Shown: positions 1-8,959, numbered from the stretch's first letter. The stretch: DNA of 64,000 bases from DAOUJW01 sp034421015 (GCA_034421015.1 DAOUKT010000037.1:122483-186482), one strand, 5' to 3'. A program made the numbers and translations. The notes: generated from the letters alone by a model not told the origin.

Positions 1-147
1 GTTGAGCGAACTTTCGCCTACTACTCTCCCGTTGTTGACTCCGTGGAGGTTGTCCGCAGAGGAAAGGTCCGACGCGCCCGCCTGTACTACCTGCGAGGAC
101 GCCACGGCCGGGCGGCCCGGATCAAGGAAGACAGGAACCGGTCCTAG
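1..147 (+). CDS. rplS: 50S ribosomal protein L19, C-terminal part
   Basis: The first 48 codons are the tail of ribosomal protein L19, a large-subunit protein at the interface with the small subunit. The readable segment contains VERTFAYYSP, VEVVRRGKVRRA, LYYLR and AARIKE, in the order and spacing of the L19 C-terminus. The frame ends at TAG (145-147). The 5' part, including the start, lies outside the window. priA begins about 50 bases downstream on the same strand. Identification rests on motif recall, but the basic KVRRA-LYYLR block is distinctive. Confidence 0.93.
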   Translation, partial: VERTFAYYSPVVDSVEVVRRGKVRRARLYYLRGRHGRAARIKEDRNRS

Positions 148-198
148 GGAGTAGCCCGACCCTCAGTCCTCTCCGGCCAGGCGCAGGTCGACCACAAG

Positions 199-2625
199 AT
201 GATGAAGTACGCCGAGGTGGCCGTCGACGCCCCCGCGGGGTACAACCGCACCTTCACGTACTCCGTTCCCCCCGGCCTGGACGTCTCTCCCGGGCATCTG
301 GTGCAAGCGCCCTTCGGCCCTCGCATTGTGCCCGGACTTGTGTTCCGGCTCAGCAATGAGTCCCCAGTCGATGACACGCGCCCCATAAGCGGCGCGTCCC
401 GCGACCAACCCGTGCTCTCGCCCGTCCACCTGGCCCTGGCCGAATGGATCAGCGACTACTACATGGCGCCTCTCTTCGAGTGCGCCGCCCTTATGATGCC
501 GCCAGGCATGAGGGAGCGCAGCCTCACCCACTACTCCGCAACAACCGCGCCTGCTGCCGACCTGAGGCTGTCTCCCGCCCAACGCCGCGTCCTGGACTAC
601 CTGGCCTCCCGGTCTAAGGTGGAGCGCGGCGCACTGCTCAGGGCGCTTGGCCCCAGGGCCGGCTCCGCCATCGGACCCTTGGCAAGGCGCGGCCTCGTAG
701 AGGTGTCCACGGAGTGGCGGCAGCCCTCGGTCCGGCCGAGGTACGTGGCACACCTGGAGATGACGCGCCCGGCGGACGCCGAGAATGCCGCGGCCGACCT
801 GGAGCGAAGGGCCTACAGGCAGGCCGCCTTGCTGCGCCACATGGCAGAAACCAGAGAGCCGATTCCCCGCGCCGAGGCCGTCCGGGAGTTCGGGCAGTAC
901 GCCGTAACAAGTCTGGAGAAAAAGGGACTGGTGCGCCGCGTGCAAATCCAAGTGGAGCGGGACCCCCTCAGGGGCAGGGAGTACCCGCCAGAAGATACGC
1001 CGGTCCTGACACCTGACCAGCAGAGCTGCGTAAGCGCCATCGGGAGCGCAATTGACAACGCGTCTACCCGGGTGTTCCTGCTCCACGGAGTGACCGGCAG
1101 CGGCAAAACGGAGGTTTACCTGCGGGCGCTGGAACACGCCATCAGAAGGGGAAAGCGCGGAATCGTGCTGGCGCCGGAGCTCGCCCTGACGCCACAGACC
1201 ATCGACCGATTCAGCCGCCGGTTTCCGGGGCAGGTGGCCGTACAGCACAGCGGCCTGTCCCCGGGGGAGCGCTTCGACCAGTGGCAGCGCATCAGGGAGG
1301 GCCGCTACGGAGTCGCCGTCGGGGCGCGGAGCGCCCTGTTCGCGCCTCAGCCGGACCTGGGGCTGATAGTCATAGACGAGGAGCACGAGCCGACGTACAA
1401 GCAGGAAGACACTCCCCGCTATCACGCCCGGGACGCCGCCCTGAAGCTGGCCGAGCTGACCGGCGCGGTGGTGGTCCTGGGAACGGCGACGCCGGACGTC
1501 GTTACATACTCCCGCGCCGTCAACGGGCGATACAGGCTGCTGACGCTGCCGGAACGCATAGCGGACGGGGCCGGGACGCGCAGCAACAGGGTCGTTCCAC
1601 AGCCTCCGGTGCAGATCGTAGACCTGCGAAAGGAGTTGGAGGAGGGGAATCGGAGCATCTTCAGCCGCGCCCTGACCGGCGAGATGGACAGGGCGCTCAA
1701 GGCCGGTGAGCAGGTGATGCTCTACCTGAACCGCAGGGGCAGCGGCAGCATGGTCCAGTGCCGGGACTGCGGGCACGTGATGCGTTGCAGTCGCTGCGAC
1801 TTCACCCTGACCCACCACGCCCAGGCCGGCAAACTGCTCTGCCACAGGTGCAACCATCGGCGCAACCCGCCGGCCCATTGCCCCAAGTGCCGCAGCCGCC
1901 AGATTCGATACCTGGGCCTTGGGACTCAGCGCGTAGTCGAGGAGCTGGAGAAGGAGTACCCGGGCGTCAAGTCGCTTCGCTGGGACAGGGACGCCACCTC
2001 TGCCAGGGGCTCCCACCAGCGAATCATGGACGCCTTCCTCAGAGGGGACGCGCAGGTCCTGGTGGGCACACAGATGATAGCCAAGGGCCTGCATTTCCCG
2101 AACGTGACCCTGGTGGGTGTGCTCTGCGCCGATATCGGCCTCTTCCTGCCGGACTTTCACGCAGGCGAGAGGGTCTTCCAGCTGCTCAGCCAGGTGTCCG
2201 GCCGGACGGGCAGGGGGCCCCTGGGCGGCAAGGTCGTTGTGCAGACCTATTCTCCTGACCACTATGCGGTCACAAGCGCGGCGGCGCATGACTATTCAGC
2301 CTTCTACGAGAGGGAAACGGCCTATCGCCGTGAGCAGGCCCTGCCTCCCTATGAGCGTCTCATCCGCCTTGTGCACACCGACCTGATCCAGGACGCCTGC
2401 CAGCGCGAGGCGGAGCGTATGGGCGACGAGCTCAAGCAACAGCGCGCCGCCTGGGGACTGACCAACACCGACATCCTGGGGCCTGCCCCCGCCTTTCCGC
2501 CGCGTCTGAGGGGTCGGTACCGATGGCACATAATCCTGAGGGGACAGGACCCTCGGTCTCTGCTGGACAAGACCCAGGTTCCCCAGGGCTGGGCCGTTGA
2601 CGTTGACCCAATGTCCGTCGCGTGA
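199..2625 (+). CDS. priA: Primosomal protein N' (PriA helicase)
   Basis: PriA is a 3'-5' DNA helicase that recognises stalled forks and reloads the replicative helicase. At 808 aa it is near the family's usual size. An N-terminal 3'-DNA-binding region opens with KYAEVAVDAP. Walker A GVTGSGKT is at about 297-304 and the DEEH box at about 393-396. A zinc module between the helicase motifs has eight cysteines (about C521, C524, C530, C533, C548, C551, C561, C564). The TQMIAKGLHFPNVTLVGV and SGRTGRG motifs follow. The frame begins ATGATG, so the second ATG (202) could be the start. def follows after a promoter-bearing gap. Confidence 0.96.
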   Translation: MMKYAEVAVDAPAGYNRTFTYSVPPGLDVSPGHLVQAPFGPRIVPGLVFRLSNESPVDDTRPISGASRDQPVLSPVHLALAEWISDYYMAPLFECAALMMPPGMRERSLTHYSATTAPAADLRLSPAQRRVLDYLASRSKVERGALLRALGPRAGSAIGPLARRGLVEVSTEWRQPSVRPRYVAHLEMTRPADAENAAADLERRAYRQAALLRHMAETREPIPRAEAVREFGQYAVTSLEKKGLVRRVQIQVERDPLRGREYPPEDTPVLTPDQQSCVSAIGSAIDNASTRVFLLHGVTGSGKTEVYLRALEHAIRRGKRGIVLAPELALTPQTIDRFSRRFPGQVAVQHSGLSPGERFDQWQRIREGRYGVAVGARSALFAPQPDLGLIVIDEEHEPTYKQEDTPRYHARDAALKLAELTGAVVVLGTATPDVVTYSRAVNGRYRLLTLPERIADGAGTRSNRVVPQPPVQIVDLRKELEEGNRSIFSRALTGEMDRALKAGEQVMLYLNRRGSGSMVQCRDCGHVMRCSRCDFTLTHHAQAGKLLCHRCNHRRNPPAHCPKCRSRQIRYLGLGTQRVVEELEKEYPGVKSLRWDRDATSARGSHQRIMDAFLRGDAQVLVGTQMIAKGLHFPNVTLVGVLCADIGLFLPDFHAGERVFQLLSQVSGRTGRGPLGGKVVVQTYSPDHYAVTSAAAHDYSAFYERETAYRREQALPPYERLIRLVHTDLIQDACQREAERMGDELKQQRAAWGLTNTDILGPAPAFPPRLRGRYRWHIILRGQDPRSLLDKTQVPQGWAVDVDPMSVA

Positions 2626-2639
2626 CCCTTGAAATCTCA

Positions 2640-2668
2640 TTTACAGGCCCGTTGCCCCAAACTATAAT
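2640..2668 (+). promoter_or_regulatory. Sigma-70-type promoter of def-cca
   Basis: TTTACA (2640-2645) and TATAAT (2663-2668) are separated by exactly 17 bp: a 5/6 match to the -35 consensus and a perfect -10. The site lies between the priA stop and the def start and would initiate near 2675. A strong AGGAGG (2693-2698) lies 6 nt before the TTG start of def. Confidence 0.75.
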
Positions 2669-2704
2669 TGGCGGGAGAAACGATAAATCGCCAGGAGGCG
2701 GCCG

Positions 2705-3187
2705 TTGACTGTTTTGAACCTTCGGACCCTGCCAGATCCGGTGCTTCGGCAGAAGGCCAGGCGCGTCACCAGGATTGACGACGCGCTCCAGAAGCTCATA
2801 GACGATATGATAGATACCATGAGAGCAGCCAATGGCGTGGGGCTGGCCGCCAACCAGGTGGGCGTGCTCCAGAGGGTCGTAGTCATCGAGATTCCGGAGG
2901 AGGAAGAGGTGCGTGTGCTCATCAACCCGGAGATCACCCGCAGGGAGGGTGAGAGGTTGGTGGAGGAGGGCTGCCTGAGCATTCCGGGCTACAGGGGCGA
3001 ACTCACCCGCTCCCTGAAGGTGCGCGCCCGGGCCCTGGACAGGGACGGCAACACAGTGCGAATCAAGGCCGAGGGTCTCCTGGCGCAGGCGCTTGAACAC
3101 GAGACCGACCACATAAACGGGACCCTCTACATCGATCACCTGGAAAGCTCTGAGAAGCTCTGGAAGCTGGAGCCTCAAGAGGCCTGA
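2705..3187 (+). CDS. def: Peptide deformylase
   Basis: Removes the N-formyl group from nascent proteins, using a divalent metal. All three deformylase motifs are present: GVGLAANQVG (about 44-53), EGCLSIPG (about 88-95, metal ligand C90) and HETDH (about 132-136, two His ligands and the catalytic Glu). At 160 aa it is a normal bacterial size. The start is TTG; AGGAGG 6 nt upstream and the usual N-terminus (LNLRTLPDPVLR) support it. It is preceded by its own promoter and followed closely by cca. Confidence 0.95.
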   Translation: MTVLNLRTLPDPVLRQKARRVTRIDDALQKLIDDMIDTMRAANGVGLAANQVGVLQRVVVIEIPEEEEVRVLINPEITRREGERLVEEGCLSIPGYRGELTRSLKVRARALDRDGNTVRIKAEGLLAQALEHETDHINGTLYIDHLESSEKLWKLEPQEA

Positions 3188-3204
3188 GCCCCTTCAGAGG
3201 CTGC

Positions 3205-4728
3205 TTGAACCCCGGCAGGCCAACCACAACCCCCGCCTCTCCGGTCTCCCCCGAGACTCTGCCCCTGCTGCGCGCCCTGGCGGAGTTCTTTGCTGCACGC
3301 TCGGTGACGGCGTACCTGGCCGGGGGGTCCGTCAGGGACGCTCTGCTGGGCAGGCAACCCAACGACGTAGACATCGCAGTTGGGGGCGACGCGGTTGCCC
3401 TTGGCCGCGAGCTTGCACATGCCACCGGCGGCACCTTCGTCTCACTTAACGAGGCCCACGCCGCGGCCAGAGTCGTGCTGCCGGAGGAGAGCGCCTATGG
3501 CGAGAAGGCCCCCAGACCGCACGTCGATCTGACGTCCCTTGAAGGGGACATTGCCCAGGACCTGGCCCGACGGGACTTCACCATCGACGCGCTGGCCCTT
3601 CCCCTTGACTACGCCACAGGTGAGGCCGCATGGGACGGGCTTGTGGACCCCCTTGGCGGCCTCGCAGACCTGGCCGCCGGGACCCTCAGGCCGGCGTCCG
3701 GCCGCGTCTTCCGGGACGACCCCGTGCGGCTGTTGCGCGGCGTAAGGCTGGCCGCTCAGCTCGGCTTCACCCTCAACGACGACGCAGTTCAGCTCATACA
3801 AAGAGATGCCCACCTGCTGACCACCGTCGCTCCGGAACGTCTGAGAGACGAGCTGCTGAAGACCCTCGCAGAGCCCGGGGCGTCCCGCCACCTGCGGCTG
3901 ATGGACGATTTGGGACTGCTGTGCCGGCTCATCCCCGAGCTGGAGGAGGCCAGGGACGTGGAGCAGCCCCCGGAGCACTACTGGAACGTCTTCTACCACT
4001 GCGTAGAGGCCGCCGGGGCGCTGGAGCAGGTCACTAACAAGGCCGCCATCGCCGGAAACGACGTCCTTGCCTGCGTCCCCTGGCACGACTCCCTGGACAC
4101 GTACTTTGACGAGGAGTTCAGCGACGGCCACACCCGCCGCACAATAGTCAAGCTGGGATGCCTTCTCCACGACATCTCCAAGCCCGCCACCAAGACCGTG
4201 GAGCCTTCCGGGCGCATAAGGTTCATCGGCCACGACTTGCAGGGCGCCGAGGTGTCGGAGACCATCCTCCGCCGTCTGCGCATGAGCAGCAGGGCGACCC
4301 ACCTGATAAGCGCGATGGTCAGGCACCACCTCCGGCCAACGCAGATGAGGCAGGGCGTTGAGATGCCCACGCAACGGGCAGTATATCGGTTCTTCCGGGA
4401 CCTGGACACCGCGGCCGTGGATACGCTCTATTTGAACATCGCCGACTACCTGTCCGCCAAGGGTCCGCGCGTGGTCGATGCCCAGGACTGGGAGGGGCAC
4501 TGCCGGCTCATAGGCCACATCCTCCACGAGGGCCTGCGAGAGCGGGAGGACCTCGGCAGCAGGCCCAGGCTTGTGGATGGCCACGTGCTGATGCAGGCCC
4601 TGGAGCTTCGTCCGGGCCCCGAGCTGGGAAAGCTGCTGGAGGCCATCATGGAGGCCCAGGGAGCAGGGGAGATCTCCACACGGGAGGAGGCCCTGCAACT
4701 CGCCGTACGCCTTCTGAAAGACACCTAG
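3205..4728 (+). CDS. cca: tRNA nucleotidyltransferase with HD domain (CCA-adding / poly(A) polymerase family)
   Basis: A class II nucleotidyltransferase that adds or repairs the 3' CCA of tRNA. The N-terminus has GGSVRDALLG (about 40-49) and the catalytic DVD (about 54-56). Then come RRDFTIDALA, the RLLRGVRLAAQLGF helix, and a C-terminal HD domain (CLLHDISKPATK, MVRHHLRPTQ). Length 507 aa. The TTG start follows AGAGG by 4 nt and lies 17 nt after the def stop, so the two are probably co-transcribed. A poly(A) polymerase role cannot be excluded from sequence, but this is the only family member in the window. Confidence 0.88.
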   Translation: MNPGRPTTTPASPVSPETLPLLRALAEFFAARSVTAYLAGGSVRDALLGRQPNDVDIAVGGDAVALGRELAHATGGTFVSLNEAHAAARVVLPEESAYGEKAPRPHVDLTSLEGDIAQDLARRDFTIDALALPLDYATGEAAWDGLVDPLGGLADLAAGTLRPASGRVFRDDPVRLLRGVRLAAQLGFTLNDDAVQLIQRDAHLLTTVAPERLRDELLKTLAEPGASRHLRLMDDLGLLCRLIPELEEARDVEQPPEHYWNVFYHCVEAAGALEQVTNKAAIAGNDVLACVPWHDSLDTYFDEEFSDGHTRRTIVKLGCLLHDISKPATKTVEPSGRIRFIGHDLQGAEVSETILRRLRMSSRATHLISAMVRHHLRPTQMRQGVEMPTQRAVYRFFRDLDTAAVDTLYLNIADYLSAKGPRVVDAQDWEGHCRLIGHILHEGLREREDLGSRPRLVDGHVLMQALELRPGPELGKLLEAIMEAQGAGEISTREEALQLAVRLLKDT

Positions 4729-4838
4729 TAGCCCAAGGTCTTTGGATCCACTCAGGGGCCATCGATTTCCACCACAATGTGCCTCTGCGCTTCACGTTTC
4801 TGGAGTTTCCCGAGAACGTCAGCAGGCGCAATGCGCCG

Positions 4839-4880
4839 GTCCCGCCCATCTACCCCCTTTAGGGGGTAGATGGGCGGGAC
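4839..4880. repeat. Perfect 19-bp hairpin
   Basis: Arms 4839-4857 and 4862-4880 are exact inverted complements around the 4-nt loop TTTA; the core reads CATCTACCCCC / GGGGGTAGATG. There is no T-run on either side, so it is not a standard intrinsic terminator. It sits in the 423-bp gap between cca and nrdR. Nothing coding was found in that gap; its right-hand part holds the nrdR promoter and operators. Confidence 0.8.
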
Positions 4881-5022
4881 TACTGCGGAACTCGTAGGGC
4901 CCTGCAGGTGTTGGAAGAGACAGCAGATTCCTTGCATTGCAGGAAATCCTGTCCTCTTGAATGTGTGACACCTACATGTTGTGTACCTCATCTGGAATGC
5001 CACAAACTGGGGTATAAACCTA

Positions 5023-5050
5023 TTGACAAGGCTTTTGGCGCTTCTATATC
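5023..5050 (+). promoter_or_regulatory. Promoter of nrdR-nrdJ
   Basis: TTGACA (5023-5028, perfect -35), a 16-bp spacer and TATATC (5045-5050) precede nrdR by about 100 bp. The predicted start point (about 5057) falls inside the first NrdR box, which fits repression by NrdR. Confidence 0.65.
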
Positions 5051-5096
5051 ATCGACATATTGTCGCCATTGGCTTGTGGCACACAGCATATTGTGT
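5050..5096 (+). promoter_or_regulatory. Two NrdR boxes, 31 bp apart
   Basis: Box 1 is CATCGACATATTGTCG (5050-5065) and box 2 is ACACAGCATATTGTGT (5081-5096). Both share CATATTGT and dyad symmetry. The 31-bp register is about three helical turns, the arrangement known for NrdR operators. They overlap or directly follow the -10 element. A weaker copy (CACCTACATGTTGTGT, 4969-4984) lies further upstream, out of helical register. Confidence 0.75.
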
Positions 5097-5151
5097 ACAT
5101 TTAGTATATTGAATCAAGCTTTAAGGTTGCCAGGTCTGAGAAGAGAGTCCT

Positions 5152-5733
5152 ATGCGCTGCCCTTACTGCAATCATCCGGAGTCAAAGGTCATAGACTCCC
5201 GGGACGCTACAGAGAGCGTACGCCGACGGCGGGAGTGCATTCAGTGCGGGCTCCGCTACACCACCTATGAGCGCATTCAGACCACGGCCCTAATGGTCGC
5301 CAAGCGCGACAACCGCCGCGAGGAGTACAACCGGGACAAGCTGATAAACAGCATCCTCAAGGCGTGCGTCAAGCGGCCCCTTCCCACCGGCCGCATCGAG
5401 AAGCTGGTGGACGAGATTGAGGCCGAACTTCAGCAGCTGGGCAGGGCGGAGATCCACAGCTCCAGCATCGGGGAGATGGTCATGGAGCGGCTCAGGGACA
5501 TGGACAGGGTCGCATACATCCGCTTTGCCAGCGTGTACCGGGATTTCGCAGACATTGAGAGCTTCAAGCAGGAGGTGGAGGCGTTGCAGGAGGCCCTGGA
5601 GAGAGAGGTGCCCAGCCCGCAGCTGCCTCTGATTCCTGATGACCCGCCGGCCCCCAGGCGACGCGGCAGGCGTCCCCGGGCCGCCCAGGGACTGCCAATG
5701 GACCTGGGCAACGGCGCTTCGCACACTTCGTAG
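5152..5733 (+). CDS. nrdR: Transcriptional repressor NrdR
   Basis: NrdR senses ATP/dATP and represses ribonucleotide reductase genes. The zinc ribbon uses C3, C6, C29 and C32 (CPYC...CIQC) and includes the characteristic VIDSRDATESVRRRREC. The ATP-cone follows (KRDNRREEYNRDKLINSI, then VAYIRFASVYRDF). At 193 aa it is longer than typical because of a Pro/Arg-rich tail of about 40 residues. It is directly upstream of nrdJ, its expected target, and its own leader carries two NrdR boxes, implying autoregulation. Confidence 0.95.
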   Translation: MRCPYCNHPESKVIDSRDATESVRRRRECIQCGLRYTTYERIQTTALMVAKRDNRREEYNRDKLINSILKACVKRPLPTGRIEKLVDEIEAELQQLGRAEIHSSSIGEMVMERLRDMDRVAYIRFASVYRDFADIESFKQEVEALQEALEREVPSPQLPLIPDDPPAPRRRGRRPRAAQGLPMDLGNGASHTS

Positions 5734-5780
5734 ATTCATCCGAGACCAGGCAAGAGCAAGACTTCAGGGAGGACCGAGTC

Positions 5781-8321
5781 ATGACCATCGCAGGAGAGGC
5801 AGACAGCAAGGAGACCACCGGCAACGAGCCGACCATTGCAGCCGAGGCAGCTGAGAAGGTCTTGGCTGCTGTGAAGGCTGCCGGCGTCACCGACCCCTCG
5901 GTGGTCAGGCAGATTGCCGAGAACCTGAACAGGCCCAACGGCAACGGCCATTCAGAGTCGGAAGACGGCGCATCCACCAACGGCACAAGCGCAGTGGAGG
6001 TCAGGGGGACCGCGCCGGACATCTCGGAGAACGCGATGGTCGTTCTGGAGAAGCGCTACCTCCGCAAGAACGACAAGGGCGAAATAGTCGAGAACCCGTC
6101 CCAGATGTTCCGCAGGGTGGCCCGGGCCATCGCCGAGACGGAGCTTCTCTACAACTCCAACGCCGACGTGGCCCACTGGGAGGACGCCTTCTACGAGCCG
6201 ATGGCCAAGATGGAGTTCGTCCCTAACTCGCCCACCCTCATGAACGCAGGAACTGGCACAGGTACGCTGTCGGCCTGCTTCGTGATTGGGCTGGAGGACA
6301 GCATGGACGGCATTATGGAGACGGCCAAGGAGGCCGCTCTGGTGCAGAAGTTCGGCGGCGGCACCGGCTTCGCCCTCTCCAAGATCCGGCCCAAGGGCGC
6401 GCCCATCTCAACCACCCACGGGAGGGCCTGCGGCCCCGTGGCGGTGCTTCGCCACCTCTCCTCCGTCTCAACCCTGGTGACCCAGGGCGGCAAGCGGGAC
6501 GGAGCGAACATGGCCGTGATGGACGTGCACCACCCGGACATCCTGGACTTCATCACGTGCAAGACCACCGAGGGCCAGATCCACAACTTCAACATCTCCG
6601 TGGGAGTCAGCGAGGAGTTCATGCAGGCGGTCGAGAGGGAGGAGGACTACGAGCTTCGAGACCCCCAGACGGGCGAGGTTGTGGGCAAGCTGAACGCCGC
6701 GGACGTCTTCAGCAGGATGATCGAAGGGGCGTGGCTCAACGGCGAGCCCGGCGCCATTTTCCTGGACCAGGTCAACCGCGACAACCCAACGCTGCACGTA
6801 GGCCGCATGACCGCCACCAACCCCTGCGGCGAGCAGCCCCTGCTGCCATACGAGTCCTGCAACCTGGGTTCCATAAACCTCGCCAGGTTCGTGGTGGAGA
6901 GGGACAGGCAGCCTGCCGTGGACTGGGACCGGCTGAAGGAGACGGTGCAGGTTGCCACACGCTTTCTGGACAACGTCATCGACGCCAACCGCTACTCCGT
7001 CCCGGAGATCGAGCGGATGACCAAGCTGACCCGCAAGATTGGACTTGGTGTCATGGGCTTCGCCGATATGCTGGTCATCCTGGGCATTCCCTACAACTCA
7101 CAGGAGGGAATCGACCTCGGCCGTGAGGTGATGAGGTTCATCAGGCAGGAGTCGGACAACACCTCCGAGGAGCTGGCCAGTGAGCGGGGTGTCTTCCCCG
7201 CCTACGAGGGCAGCTCATTCCAGAAGCAGGGCAGGATGATGCGCAACGCCTGCCGCCTGACGGTGGCCCCCACGGGCACGATTTCGATGATAGCGGGCTG
7301 CTCCAGCGGCATCGAGCCTCTCTTCTCCCTCTGCTACCACAAGCACAACATCCTGGAGGGCCAGAGCCTCCTCTACATCGACGCCAACTTCGAGGACGTG
7401 GCGCGCCAGGACGACTTCTACAGCGACGAGCTGATGGAGTACCTGGCGGACGGCGGCTCCATCCAGGACAGGGACGAGGACGTCCCTGAGTGGGTGAGAG
7501 ATGTCTTTGTGACGGCCGCTGACATATCGCCCCAGGACCACGTGCGGATGCAGGCGGCGTTCCAGGACAGCGTGGACGCCGGAATATCCAAGACCATCAA
7601 CTTCCCCAACTCGGCCACCAGGGAGGACGTGCGCATGTCCTACCTCTTGGCGTGGAAGCTGGGCTGCAAGGGGATCACGGTCTACCGCGCAGGCAGCCGG
7701 GAGGCGGAGGTCCTGACGACGGGAGTCGCCGGCAGGGGAGGTACGGACGTGGAGGAGGATGCGACGACGGGCCTGGCAGTAAGGCCCCGGACGATTATGG
7801 ACAGGCCCAGGAGCGTGCAGGGCGTAACGGAGCGGGTGCGGACCGGCCACGGCAACATGTACGTGAACATCACCTACTACGATGGCCGCCCCTTCGAGGT
7901 GTTCTCCACGCTGGGCAAGGCCGGTGGATGCGACTCGGCACAGCTGGAGGCCATATCCCGCCTGGCGTCCCTGGCCCTGCGCTCCGGCATCGCAACGGAG
8001 CAGATCATTGAGCAGCTGAGGGGAATCACCTGCTGCCCGACTTGGGACGATGGCACGTTGGTGCGCTCGGCCCCGGACGCGGTGGCGCTAGCCCTCAGCC
8101 GCCAGACCGAGGCCCCCGAGCCCCAGGCGCTCCAAGCACTCCAAGCGCCCCAGCCCAGGAGCGCCACCGCCATTGCAGTGCAGCAGGAGCTGTTCTTCAA
8201 GGCGGAGGCCAACGGCAACGGACGGCAGAACACCTGCCCAGAGTGCCCCGCGTTTCTGATCCACCAGGAGGGCTGCGAGAGGTGCTCCGACCCACAGTGC
8301 GGGTACGAGAGGTGCGGGTAG
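5781..8321 (+). CDS. nrdJ: Adenosylcobalamin-dependent (class II) ribonucleoside-diphosphate reductase
   Basis: Makes deoxyribonucleotides using a B12-derived radical, so it needs no oxygen. Visible are the active-site segment SACFVIGLEDS (C about 166), FGGGTGFALS, the NPCGEQPL...SCNLGSIN block (about 346-362), and a C-terminal TSCPD domain (about 690-770). The tail has redox cysteine pairs (CPEC...CERC...CGYERC). The N-terminal 80 residues are low-complexity and precede the catalytic core. GGAGGA lies just before the ATG. It is probably transcribed with nrdR; a 90-aa protein follows 8 bp later. Confidence 0.95.
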   Translation: MTIAGEADSKETTGNEPTIAAEAAEKVLAAVKAAGVTDPSVVRQIAENLNRPNGNGHSESEDGASTNGTSAVEVRGTAPDISENAMVVLEKRYLRKNDKGEIVENPSQMFRRVARAIAETELLYNSNADVAHWEDAFYEPMAKMEFVPNSPTLMNAGTGTGTLSACFVIGLEDSMDGIMETAKEAALVQKFGGGTGFALSKIRPKGAPISTTHGRACGPVAVLRHLSSVSTLVTQGGKRDGANMAVMDVHHPDILDFITCKTTEGQIHNFNISVGVSEEFMQAVEREEDYELRDPQTGEVVGKLNAADVFSRMIEGAWLNGEPGAIFLDQVNRDNPTLHVGRMTATNPCGEQPLLPYESCNLGSINLARFVVERDRQPAVDWDRLKETVQVATRFLDNVIDANRYSVPEIERMTKLTRKIGLGVMGFADMLVILGIPYNSQEGIDLGREVMRFIRQESDNTSEELASERGVFPAYEGSSFQKQGRMMRNACRLTVAPTGTISMIAGCSSGIEPLFSLCYHKHNILEGQSLLYIDANFEDVARQDDFYSDELMEYLADGGSIQDRDEDVPEWVRDVFVTAADISPQDHVRMQAAFQDSVDAGISKTINFPNSATREDVRMSYLLAWKLGCKGITVYRAGSREAEVLTTGVAGRGGTDVEEDATTGLAVRPRTIMDRPRSVQGVTERVRTGHGNMYVNITYYDGRPFEVFSTLGKAGGCDSAQLEAISRLASLALRSGIATEQIIEQLRGITCCPTWDDGTLVRSAPDAVALALSRQTEAPEPQALQALQAPQPRSATAIAVQQELFFKAEANGNGRQNTCPECPAFLIHQEGCERCSDPQCGYERCG

Positions 8322-8329
8322 AAGATCCC

Positions 8330-8602
8330 ATGAGAAGAGACAAACGACCGGACACGGACGCCATCTGGGTCAGGCCTCACCTCAACCGCAAGGGCAATCC
8401 GGTGAAGGGCCACTGGCGCAGCCGGCCAAGGCAGGTGAGCGTGAGGGGCCACTTCCGAGGTCTGAGCTACGTCAAGCCCTTCAAGCGTCGCAGGCCCGTC
8501 TACGAGCCGCCGGCGGAATTCATACTGGCGGGGCAGCCTGCGTCCTGGGAGCACACCCTCATCAACCTGCTGAGGGACGTAGAGCCCCTCATGGGCTACT
8601 GA
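8330..8602 (+). CDS. Small basic protein of unknown function
   Basis: A 90-aa frame starts 8 bp after nrdJ and probably shares its transcript. The protein is strongly basic (segments RPHLNRKGNPVKGHWRSRPR and KPFKRRRP) with an acidic C-terminus ending DVEPLMGY. No signal peptide, membrane helix or recognisable domain is visible. The placement suggests a link to DNA precursor synthesis, or simple operon sharing, but I do not recognise the family. A terminator lies about 115 bp after the stop. Confidence 0.6.
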   Translation: MRRDKRPDTDAIWVRPHLNRKGNPVKGHWRSRPRQVSVRGHFRGLSYVKPFKRRRPVYEPPAEFILAGQPASWEHTLINLLRDVEPLMGY

Positions 8603-8717
8603 ACTTGAGTAATACGCGCCGACCCTCCGGAGCAATCAGTGGGAGCGGCGCGACGGGTAGGATGCTCTGCGTCCGCAGATGTCCCGAACGGCGCTCTCCT
8701 TGAGAGAGCGTGCACCC

Positions 8718-8748
8718 AAGGCCCCGATACATCGGGGCCTTTTCTATT
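8718..8748 (+). terminator. Rho-independent terminator after the nrdJ operon
   Basis: A perfect GC-rich stem (AAGGCCCCGAT / ATCGGGGCCTT, 8718-8728 with 8731-8741) is followed by TTTCTATT. It ends the nrdR-nrdJ-small-protein unit. The rest of the 8603-9030 gap holds no gene, only repeat units and the pdxA leader. Confidence 0.85.
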
Positions 8749-8819
8749 GTACCATCAATGAACACCAAATATAATGCGTGCAATGGCATACAGGGGGTGC
8801 GTTGAAAATGGCTGACACA

Positions 8820-8959
8820 CCCGCTCATAGCCTGCCCCGTACTTGATACGGGGGTGAGCCTGTCGAACCATTTGAGCGGGTATAACCAAGACGCACGGCC
8901 CCGCTCATTTCCTTCGACAAGCTCAGAGCTTGCCCCGTACTTGATACGGGGATGAGCGG
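8820..8959. repeat. Two copies of a dispersed palindromic repeat
   Basis: Copy 1 (8820-8880) starts CCCGCTCATAG, has an inner TGCCCCGTACTTGATACGGG hairpin, and ends CCATTTGAGCGGG. Copy 2 (8899-8959) starts CCGCTCATTTCCTTCGACA, carries the same inner hairpin and ends GGGGATGAGCGG. Each has matching GAGCGG/CCGCTC ends, so it can fold. The same family recurs at 10059-10169, 51495-51589 and 63808-63842, always between genes. Confidence 0.8.

Noticed and set aside
163..2289. Very long open frame antisense to priA (about 700 codons)
   Set aside because: The + strand frame encodes an intact PriA. High GC makes stops rare on the opposite strand, and the antisense product has no recognisable motif.
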